Shown here in pieces: positions 43,693 through 50,934 of a stretch of 64,000 bases of DNA; the stretch's first letter is position 1, and each line of letters begins with the position of its first letter. The position numbers and the translations under genes are program-made. Below the pieces are notes generated by a model. That model made no database searches. It saw only the letters and a program-made list of their open reading frames with translations, and was not told the origin of the DNA. This DNA is from Paenibacillus sp. 32352 (GTDB lineage: Bacteria > Bacillota > Bacilli > Paenibacillales > NBRC-103111): positions 186,001 through 250,000 of the forward strand of contig NZ_MZNT01000012.1 in the NCBI RefSeq assembly GCF_002042965.1, in the 5' to 3' direction.

Positions 43693-43830
43693 ATAGGCAG
43701 CCGGAACAGTTACAGTAAGACCGACAAATATGCCACGTTTATGCTGATGAAAGAAGATCACATGCGAAACGGTCAGCTCAAACCGGGCTACAATGTACAG
43801 ATAGGTACCGAAAATCAATTCATCTTCGGC
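43693..43830 (+). pseudogene. IS1182-family transposase fragment
   Basis: The codons read NSYSKTDKYATFMLMKEDHM then RNGQLKPGYNVQIGTENQF, a conserved block of IS1182-type transposases (usually KTDPDATFMRMKEDHM). Nothing else of the element is recognised nearby. Confidence 0.85.
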
Positions 43831-44034
43831 TGCGGCTACAGATTGCTATTTCTTCGCTGCAAAATATCTGGCGACCGTAGCTGGAGTGTTCACCGTCTCG
43901 CTTAGAATTGCGATCATAGAAAAATTAATGCCCGATTTTCGGCGCAACGATTTTTTGAAAATATTATAATCATAATTGTGTTCGGAGAAGGCTTCAATTC
44001 ATTTTGAAACTGTTATGAAAAAAGGAGGAGCAGA
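43831..44034. other. Unassigned remnant and ada leader
   Basis: One frame of 43829-43970 reads AATDCYFFAAKYLATVAG and further VSLRIAIIEKLMPDFRRN to a stop, possibly the tail of another lost gene. The end carries AAAGGAGGAGCAG, the ribosome binding site of ada. Confidence 0.3.
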
Positions 44035-45090
44035 ATGATACCGCCCGACAGGAAACTCACGTATTATCAGGCGCTTATCGATAAGAAGTCCGAGTATGAA
44101 GGCATTTTCTATGTAGGAGTCAAGACAACTGGTGTGTTTTGTCGGCCTACCTGTCCGGCAAGAAAACCTAAGTTTGAAAACTGTGAATTCTATGAGACTG
44201 CTAAGGAAGCCCTTCTGGCATCATTCAGACCCTGCCAACGCTGCCGTCCGTTGTCTCATCCGGGCCATGTCTCGGAGCTGGTTCGTAAGCTAGTCAACGC
44301 GGTGGAAGAAAACCCCGAACACCGCTGGACAGACGAAGACTTCCGAAAATTATCTGTGGATGCCTCAACTGTGCGCCGCCAGTTCAAGAAGAGATTCGGA
44401 ATGACTTTTGTTGAATATGCAAGAGCTCGGCGAATGGGAATAGCCTTGAAGCAGATCCGAGCAGGCAGCGCGGTCATCGAAGCACAGTTATCCGCAGGTT
44501 ACGAATCCGGCAGCGGCTTCAGGGATGCGTTTTCGCGCATTATGGGTGCAGCGCCTGCCCAATTGGGCAATCAACAGATTTTAAAGGCATCGTGGTTGGA
44601 TACGCGTCTTGGCCCGATGATCGCAATCGCCGATGAACAAGCGCTATATTTACTCGAATTTATAGATCGCAGAGGATTGGAGCGAGAGATCGAGCGTCTA
44701 AGAAGGAAGACAAAATCCGCGGTCATTCCGGGCAGCACACCGCCGATCGATTCGATTGAAAGGGAGCTTAGGGATTATTTCGAAGGCAAGTTAACCGAAT
44801 TTAAAACGCCTGTGAAACTAATTGGAACGCCTTTTCAGAAAAAGGTATGGGAACAATTACAGAAAATTCCGCCCGGTCAGACGACTTCGTATGGCAACCT
44901 TGCCTCGACGATTGAAAAGCCAAGCGCTATTCGTGCCGTAGCCCAAGCAAATGGAGCCAATCAGCTGGCTATTGTGATTCCATGTCATCGAGTGATCAAC
45001 TCGAACGGCGAGTTGGGCGGTTACGGAGGAGGGATATCTCGAAAACAATGGCTGCTTGACCATGAGAAGAATGAGAGAGTGGTGGATTAA
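44035..45090 (+). CDS. ada: Ada: bifunctional alkylation-response regulator and O6-methylguanine-DNA methyltransferase
   Basis: The 351-residue protein has all three Ada parts. The zinc/methyl-phosphotriester domain has Cys36, Cys40, Cys67 and Cys70 (VFCRPTCPARKP, RPCQRC); Cys36 is the expected methyl acceptor that turns the protein into an activator. An AraC-type HTH follows (about 85-185, KKRFGMTFVEYARARRMG). The C-terminal methyltransferase carries the acceptor Cys317 in IPCHRVI, with GTPFQKKVWEQL and QANGANQLAI. It both repairs and senses alkylation damage. AAAGGAGGAG precedes the ATG. The next gene starts five bases after its stop. Confidence 0.95.
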   Translation: MIPPDRKLTYYQALIDKKSEYEGIFYVGVKTTGVFCRPTCPARKPKFENCEFYETAKEALLASFRPCQRCRPLSHPGHVSELVRKLVNAVEENPEHRWTDEDFRKLSVDASTVRRQFKKRFGMTFVEYARARRMGIALKQIRAGSAVIEAQLSAGYESGSGFRDAFSRIMGAAPAQLGNQQILKASWLDTRLGPMIAIADEQALYLLEFIDRRGLEREIERLRRKTKSAVIPGSTPPIDSIERELRDYFEGKLTEFKTPVKLIGTPFQKKVWEQLQKIPPGQTTSYGNLASTIEKPSAIRAVAQANGANQLAIVIPCHRVINSNGELGGYGGGISRKQWLLDHEKNERVVD

Positions 45091-45095
45091 ATAAG

Positions 45096-46556
45096 ATGAT
45101 GAAAATCAAGCAGTCGGGCAAATGGTCCATTTTATTCGTGGTTACACTTGTATCATTTATTACTAATCTAGACGCTACGATTGTGGTTAACGGTCTCCCT
45201 TCGCTCATGGAGGACTTGCATCTTTCGATTGGAACGGGGATGTGGACGATTACTTCGTTCTATATCACAAGTACAGTATTCCTCCTTCCTTCTGGCCGAT
45301 GGTCCGATATGTTCGGTACCAAGCGCATTTTTCTATGGGGGTTCTCTCTGTTCACGATTGCTACTGCTTTTTGCGGTATGTCAGACTCCGGCACAGTTCT
45401 GATCACGGCTCGCCTTCTGCAAGGTACTGGTGCTGCCATGGCGATGGCGGCATCTACTCCGATCTTGATACGGACATTTCCACCTAACGAACTTGGGGTC
45501 GCACTCGGCATTAACAATATCGCATGGGTGACAGGCTCTCTCGTTGGTCCTGTTGCTGGAGGTTTACTAATCGGTGAATTTGGATGGCGTTCCATGTTCT
45601 ACGTGGTCGTTCCGATCGGTATCGTTGGTTTGGTTGCCGGTATTCTACTTCTAAAGGATGATAAATCAAGCGAAAAATCGAAAACTGACTGGCCCGGCGT
45701 GTTGACGTACGGAACAGGTTTAACCGCGCTGCTTATCGCCTTGTCCGAGGCCCAGACTTGGGGATGGGTATCGGGAAGAACATTCGGACTGTTCGCAGCA
45801 GTGCTGTTCTTATGGATTGCGTTCGTTTTCATTGAGAAGAAGGCTAAGCATCCATTGTTTCATTTGGGTCTTCTTGCTTATCGGGATTACACCATAGGGC
45901 TCGGAATTACAATGAGCTACTGTATCGGTTATTTCGCCGTAACCATACTGCTTACGCTGTATTTGCAAGGTGCACTACACCTCAGTCCATTGGAGTCGGG
46001 GTTGTTGCTGATTCCGCTATCAGTGCCCCAACTGTTCACAGCTCCCTTCGGAGGTAGGCTTGCCGATCGTATAGGCCCCGCAAGAATGATTGTGCTGGGA
46101 TCATTTCTAATCGGTCTCGCGCTACTGATGCTTGGACAGCTCGGCCCCAAGCTGTCGAATATAGCAGTCATCGCTCCGCTTTTGATCATTTCTGCTGCAA
46201 CCGGACTTTCCTGGCCATCACTTGCAAAAGCAGTGCTATCAGCCGCTCCGCAAGAGCAAGCGGGTTCTGCTTCAGGTATGTTCTGGACCGTATACAACAT
46301 GTGCCGGGCTATTAGCCAAGCGCTTGCGTTGGCGGTTGTTCAGCTGGTGGCCAAGTCCGATGTTGCTTCACAATTATTATCTAGTGCAGGGGGCCAGGAA
46401 TTGGGTCAATCGAAAGATGCTTTGATCCAAGCTTCTAACATCGGTTTCCGATTCTTCGCAGTCTTTCTCGCACTCGCAGTCTTACTTGGACTATTTTTAC
46501 TACGACCGCAGCACAAGACCGGAAGGGAATCAGCAAACATTTTCACTAATGAATAA
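45096..46556 (+). CDS. MFS multidrug transporter, DHA2 (EmrB/QacA) family, 14 segments
   Basis: This 486-residue protein has about 14 hydrophobic segments and the motifs of 14-span drug exporters: VSFITNLDATIVVNGLPSL in the first segment, GRWSDMFGTKRIFLWG after the second and LLQGTGAAMAMAASTPILI in the fourth. It likely exports toxic organic compounds. Its start lies five bases after the ada stop and no separate strong ribosome binding site is seen, so it should be co-expressed with Ada, which would tie export to alkylation stress (inference). Confidence 0.9.
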   Translation: MMKIKQSGKWSILFVVTLVSFITNLDATIVVNGLPSLMEDLHLSIGTGMWTITSFYITSTVFLLPSGRWSDMFGTKRIFLWGFSLFTIATAFCGMSDSGTVLITARLLQGTGAAMAMAASTPILIRTFPPNELGVALGINNIAWVTGSLVGPVAGGLLIGEFGWRSMFYVVVPIGIVGLVAGILLLKDDKSSEKSKTDWPGVLTYGTGLTALLIALSEAQTWGWVSGRTFGLFAAVLFLWIAFVFIEKKAKHPLFHLGLLAYRDYTIGLGITMSYCIGYFAVTILLTLYLQGALHLSPLESGLLLIPLSVPQLFTAPFGGRLADRIGPARMIVLGSFLIGLALLMLGQLGPKLSNIAVIAPLLIISAATGLSWPSLAKAVLSAAPQEQAGSASGMFWTVYNMCRAISQALALAVVQLVAKSDVASQLLSSAGGQELGQSKDALIQASNIGFRFFAVFLALAVLLGLFLLRPQHKTGRESANIFTNE

Positions 46557-46577
46557 ACATACCTCCTGAAAATGAAA

Positions 46578-46602
46578 ATGCCCCCTCGAAAAAGGGCGGC
46601 GA
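46578..46602 (+). terminator. Weak hairpin after the exporter gene
   Basis: GCCCCCTCG-AAAAAGGGCGG can form a short stem; there is no T-run. Confidence 0.35.
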
Positions 46603-46728
46603 TCGGCAGCTTCATTGCGTTTACGGGCAGCATTTAATAGCTCTTGTTTTTATGCTCGAGGTAATGGTAACATAGGAACATGCGTTTGTTTTTTTTGCAT
46701 TTTCCAGCGGATCGGGGGAGGAATTAGC

Positions 46729-46920
46729 GTGGTTGAAATCATTGAAAAAGAGCAATTTTCGGTTAGTGGAAAATTAGGAAGGGGGGTTGCTAATGAAGCA
46801 CCCCAATGGATACCATCATTAGAAGCAAATAGTAACTTTATTGAGATAAGCAATCCCGCCATCCATCATCATGTGCAAACGGCTCTCGTTTGTTTAGTTA
46901 AGGAGCCGATGTGTACATGA
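46729..46920 (+). pseudogene. GyrI-like/AraC effector-binding domain, N-terminal fragment
   Basis: From GTG 46729, preceded by GGGGAGGAATTA, the codons read VVEIIEKEQFSVSGKLGRG and APQWIPSLEANSNFIEIS, the start of a GyrI-like small-molecule-binding protein. It then breaks into unrelated codons and stops inside the start region of the next gene, after only 63 residues instead of about 150. It is an internal deletion relic. Confidence 0.6.
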
Positions 46921-48140
46921 TCCAATTGACGAACCGCCAGGCACGGCAATTTCTGCTATTGAAGCACGGGTTGTTGGGCGAATATCATTTTACCGGAAAG
47001 CAGGGAGTATTGGATTTTGTACGGCAGGTCGGCTGTATTCAATACGATCCCATCGATGTTTGCGGAAAAAACGCCGAACTGGTGCTGCAGTCGCGAATCA
47101 AAGGATTTACCAAGAACATGCTCGCCGAGTTGCTTTATCATGATAGAATCCTTGTCGATTATCCCGACAAGAATTTGGCCATTATCCCCGTCGAGGACTG
47201 GCCGTATTTTGAGCGGTATAGGCAGGCAGCCAGACAACATGCCAAGCGTTATCCCGAAATGGAAGCGTTGATAGAGCAAGTACGAGCTCACATCCAAAAT
47301 CACGGTGCGCTAAGTTCGGATGATCTAAAATTGGATGGAAATTTCGCTTGGCGATCGGCCATCCACTGGAGCAGCGGAAACAATTCATCACGGTCGGTGC
47401 TGGAGCAGATGTATTCGACAGGCGAGTTGATTATACATCACAAAAAAGGAACGCGTAAATATTACGATATCGCGGGGAAGTACATACAGCCAAATCTGCT
47501 GAATGCGCCGGAGCCGCTGGAGGGCGAGCTGGAGCATCACAAGTGGCGGGTACTGCGTCGAATCGGTGCAGTTGGCCTTTTATGGAACCGCGCATCCGAT
47601 GCTTGGCTGAACATATGGGGATTGAAAGCGGAGCAGCGCAACGAGGTTTTCCGCCAGCTGTTGCACGAAGCTCGCATCGTTGCTGTTGCCGTGGAACAAG
47701 TGAAGGATATACTTTATTGCCGCGTGGAGGACTTGCCGCTTATTGAAGCCGTTCTGCAAAATCCTGCGCCGAAATGGCGCTGCGAGCTGATTGCTCCACT
47801 AGATAATTTCATATGGGACAGAAAACTGATCAACGAATTGTTTGGATTCGATTACACCTGGGAGATTTACACACCTACAATCAAACGAAAATTCGGCTAT
47901 TATGTGCTGCCTCTATTATATGGAATGAGCTTCATTGGACGAGCCGAGATAATCGTGGAGCGAAAAACTGGAACGCTCGTTGTTAAAAACATCTGGTACG
48001 AGAACGGTGTGAAGCAAACAACGCAATTGCGAACAGCTTTAAAAAGTTGTTTCCAAAAATTTGCGTTATTCAACGGGTGTGAGACGATTTCGGTAGAGTC
48101 TATGACAGGAGTGGAAGGACGGATTGATAACTGCAACTGA
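46911..48140 (+). CDS. YcaQ/AlkZ-family (HTH_42) DNA glycosylase
   Basis: This protein of 409 residues belongs to the winged-helix family that includes the interstrand-crosslink glycosylases YcaQ and AlkZ. The catalytic-type motif Q44-Y45-D46 is present in VGCIQYDPIDV, and VLEQMYSTGELIIHHKKGTRKYYDI and PLDNFIWDRKLINELFGFDY are also typical. It would remove bulky N-alkyl purines or unhook crosslinks. AAGGAG at 46900 favours the GTG at 46911; ATG 46917 is the alternative. With ada and the exporter upstream it makes an alkylation-defence group. Several hairpins follow. Confidence 0.88.
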   Translation: MYMIQLTNRQARQFLLLKHGLLGEYHFTGKQGVLDFVRQVGCIQYDPIDVCGKNAELVLQSRIKGFTKNMLAELLYHDRILVDYPDKNLAIIPVEDWPYFERYRQAARQHAKRYPEMEALIEQVRAHIQNHGALSSDDLKLDGNFAWRSAIHWSSGNNSSRSVLEQMYSTGELIIHHKKGTRKYYDIAGKYIQPNLLNAPEPLEGELEHHKWRVLRRIGAVGLLWNRASDAWLNIWGLKAEQRNEVFRQLLHEARIVAVAVEQVKDILYCRVEDLPLIEAVLQNPAPKWRCELIAPLDNFIWDRKLINELFGFDYTWEIYTPTIKRKFGYYVLPLLYGMSFIGRAEIIVERKTGTLVVKNIWYENGVKQTTQLRTALKSCFQKFALFNGCETISVESMTGVEGRIDNCN

Positions 48141-48410
48141 GGATACGGGGGATCGATATGAAGAGGATGACTTTTTACCGACGAGCCAGAGAAATCGAAG
48201 TGCTGGAGAGTCTGGAAGCACAAGATGCAGAAACTGAAGTTTAATATATTCGGCATCAATGCCTTTTTTAGGTTAACAGCCAGCAATAAAGCGCTTTATT
48301 TAGAGGATAGAACCCGTTGAAAAGGAGCTTCGTCTATACTATAACGAAGCTGCTCCTTGATAGATGAGTGTGACAATGCAGCAGCTGGTCCCACGATCAG
48401 CTGCCTTTTT
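48141..48410. other. Intergenic region with three hairpins
   Basis: GGCAT-CAATGCC with a T-run lies at 48250-48269; an imperfect AAGGAGC...GCTCCTT stem lies at 48322-48358; GCAGCTG/CAGCTGC followed by TTTTT lies at 48381-48410. Together they probably end transcription from the glycosylase gene. A 28-codon frame at 48158-48244 has GGGGGAT upstream but is not recognised. Confidence 0.5.
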
Positions 48411-48414
48411 CATT

Positions 48415-48702
48415 GAAGTGACGGTAGCTCAGATGACTCAGAAAGGTGCAAATACGACCTAAGTAAAGAAACGGCTCAAAGCTGTCTATAACGGGTTAGC
48501 CGTGTTAGAAAATGTTTGGGATCAAAGACCACATCATTACATCCAAGAAGATTTAGCAGAGGCTCCTAATGTTCTCACTTGCTTATTCCCGTCAATTGAG
48601 AACAGCTGTGCTAAGTTAAAGGCAGTAATTCCTCAAAGAACGCTTCTAGAAAGAAGAATTAGAGCGTTGGAGTTAACCGTTCAAGTGATTGACAATCTTT
48701 GA
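48415..48702 (+). pseudogene. Small gene of unknown function, interrupted by an in-frame stop
   Basis: One frame reads EVTVAQMTQKGANTT, a TAA at 48460, then VKKRLKAVYNGLAVLENVWD and ends LERRIRALELTVQVIDNL. The part behind the stop could still start at GTG 48502 and give 66 residues. Uniform codon style on both sides of the stop suggests one former gene. Family is not recognised. Confidence 0.45.
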
Positions 48703-48741
48703 TCCTCGATTAATTAGGCAGGGGCATAGCTTTCGAGCATT

Positions 48742-48781
48742 ACAGGCAACGTTCTACATCGGAACGTTGCCTGTTCGTATT
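48742..48781 (+). terminator. Intrinsic terminator
   Basis: ACAGGCAACGTTC and GAACGTTGCCTGT form a perfect 13-bp stem; CGTATTTTTA follows. It separates the broken small gene from the second glycan operon. Confidence 0.88.
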
Positions 48782-48925
48782 TTTATCCCTTTTCCGTTAA
48801 TTTGTCCTTGCGTTATCCCGCCAAGAAGGAAGACTCCGATTATTTGGCGTTTCTTCCGCCGGATGAATTCGTTACGGTGTTGGTGTAACCGGGAACAAGG
48901 CTTACTATAACATGCAAAAGGTGTG

Positions 48926-49858
48926 ATGCAACTCGTGAACGCAGCGTACAGGAAGTTAGTGAAAACAGGCAGAACCAACGGGCCGCTGATGCTTATGGCG
49001 CTCCCCGGGGTCATCTATCTGCTTCTGTTCAAGTATTTGCCTATGGGCGGAATTGTGATTGCCTTTAAGGACTACAATTTCTCCGAAGGCATCTTGGGAA
49101 GCGACTGGGTAGGCCTGAAAAACTTCGAATTTTTATTTTCCAGTCAGGATGCTTGGAGAATTACGTTGAATACGCTCTATCTGAATTTCTTGTTTATTGT
49201 AACCGGGACGATCATTTCGCTTATTCTGGCCCTATCGCTGAATGAGCTGCGGAGCAAATGGTTTCACAGCACCGTCCAGTCGGCATTCTTCCTGCCGTAT
49301 TTATTATCCTGGGTGCTCGTCGGTTATTTCGTGTATGCCCTGCTGACGACCAACGGGCTAGTTAATAAGACGCTGGAAGCGTTTGGAATGGATACGGTGA
49401 ACTGGTATGCCGCCCCCGAATACTGGCCTTTCATATTAGTGATGCTCTCGGTATGGAAAGGCGCCGGGTACACCAGCATTATTTACCTGGCCAGCATTCT
49501 GGGCATTAATCCGGAATATTACGAAGCGGCGAAGATGGACGGGGCAAGCCGCATGCAGCAGGTCCGCTATATAACGATTCCGCTGATCCGGCCGGTCATC
49601 ATCATGATGACGCTGATCGCACTTGGCAACATTTTCCACTCGGACTTCGGAATGTTCTATAATGTCACCCGCAATGCCGGATCGCTGTATGCAACGACGG
49701 ATGTCATCGACACCTATGTGTTCAGGATGTTCCGGACGCTGGGCGATGTAGGCATATCTTCGGCGGCTGGTTTTTATCAAGCAATAGTTGGCTTTATGCT
49801 GGTCTTGTTCACCAATATGATCGTAAAGAGAATCGACCGCGAGAATGCGATGTTTTAA
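48926..49858 (+). CDS. Carbohydrate ABC transporter permease, LplB type
   Basis: This permease of about 310 residues has LMALPGVIYLLLFKYLPMGG at the N-terminus and the contact loop YEAAKMDGASRMQQVRY near residue 205, both standard for LplB-like subunits. ATG 48926 or the GTG at 48935 may be the start, with AAAAGGTG upstream. It pairs with the next gene. No binding protein precedes it; the operon order is unusual, with the binding protein placed after a regulator gene at 53408. Confidence 0.92.
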   Translation: MQLVNAAYRKLVKTGRTNGPLMLMALPGVIYLLLFKYLPMGGIVIAFKDYNFSEGILGSDWVGLKNFEFLFSSQDAWRITLNTLYLNFLFIVTGTIISLILALSLNELRSKWFHSTVQSAFFLPYLLSWVLVGYFVYALLTTNGLVNKTLEAFGMDTVNWYAAPEYWPFILVMLSVWKGAGYTSIIYLASILGINPEYYEAAKMDGASRMQQVRYITIPLIRPVIIMMTLIALGNIFHSDFGMFYNVTRNAGSLYATTDVIDTYVFRMFRTLGDVGISSAAGFYQAIVGFMLVLFTNMIVKRIDRENAMF

Positions 49859-49882
49859 TTTATGAATGGAGGTTTTTTTTCA

Positions 49883-50806
49883 ATGGAAACGGAAGCAGGC
49901 TCCGCTATCCGCACGGACCGGTCGGTGAGCGAAAAAACAGCAGCGGAACGGTCGTTCCAAATCGTTTTGTACGGAGGCTTGGCGCTGTTCGCACTGTTAT
50001 GTGTTATTCCCTTGATACTGGTCATCTCCTCTTCTTTAACGGAAGAGAAAAATTTGGCCCAATACGGTTACCGTTTATGGCCCAAGGAATTTAGCTTGTC
50101 AGCTTATGCCTATGTTTTCAAAAACGGCGAGCAGCTACTGACCTCCTACGGAGTCACGGCTCTGGTTACGGCCGTGGGTACGCTGCTTGGACTTCTGGTC
50201 TGTTCACTGCTCGCTTACCCGATGTCCCGAAAAGATTTTCGCTTCAGGAACGGATTGTCCTTTTATGTGTTTTTTACGATGCTGTTTAACGGGGGACTCG
50301 TTCCGACCTACATCGTGGTCACTCAGTTCCTTCATCTAAAAGATACGATCTGGGCGCTGATCCTTGCCCACACCGTCAGCGCGTTTTATGTATTGCTGCT
50401 CAAAACGTTTTTTGCCACCATTCCCGATTCTTTGGTGGAGTCCGCCAAGCTGGAAGGGGCGGGGGAGTTCCGCATCTTTTTCGGGATTGCCGCACCGCTG
50501 GCCAAGCCGGCGCTGGCGACGGTAGGACTGTTCTTCACATTGATTTACTGGAACGACTGGTTTCAGGCTCTGCTCTATATCGATGACAGAGACTTGCTGC
50601 CGCTGCAATATTTGTTGGTGATGCTGATGACCTCCATAGAGTTTATGGATTTGAATCCGAATGCGACCTCGGGCATGGAAATGGTGCCTACGGAAACGGT
50701 TCGGATGGCGATGGCCGTGTTGGCTGTCGGCCCGATGTCACTTGTATATTTATATTTTCAAAAGTTTTTCGTGCGGGGACTCACCGTCGGGGCCGTCAAA
50801 TCTTAA
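49883..50806 (+). CDS. Carbohydrate ABC transporter permease, YtcP/LplC type
   Basis: This 307-residue permease has the segment ALFALLCVIPLILVISSSLTEE, the contact loop VESAKLEGAGEFRIFFG and the ending VRGLTVGAVKS, as in YtcP-like subunits. GGAGGT ten bases before ATG 49883 decides the start; an earlier in-frame ATG at 49862 overlaps that site. Confidence 0.92.
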   Translation: METEAGSAIRTDRSVSEKTAAERSFQIVLYGGLALFALLCVIPLILVISSSLTEEKNLAQYGYRLWPKEFSLSAYAYVFKNGEQLLTSYGVTALVTAVGTLLGLLVCSLLAYPMSRKDFRFRNGLSFYVFFTMLFNGGLVPTYIVVTQFLHLKDTIWALILAHTVSAFYVLLLKTFFATIPDSLVESAKLEGAGEFRIFFGIAAPLAKPALATVGLFFTLIYWNDWFQALLYIDDRDLLPLQYLLVMLMTSIEFMDLNPNATSGMEMVPTETVRMAMAVLAVGPMSLVYLYFQKFFVRGLTVGAVKS

Positions 50807-50830
50807 GCTGTGTGCCAGTGAAGAAGGCAT

Positions 50831-50876
50831 GAAACCTGGAATGTGCATCCGCATTTACGGGTTTCTTGTTTTTTGT
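50831..50876 (+). terminator. Terminator or attenuator between permease and regulator genes
   Basis: GAAACC...GGTTTC with an inner AATG/CATT pair, followed by TTGTTTTTTG. Confidence 0.75.
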
Positions 50877-50934
50877 TATGGTTTTAATAAAAGACATGGC
50901 TGACGGCTTCGTCATCAAGGGGGAGTACAGAAGT

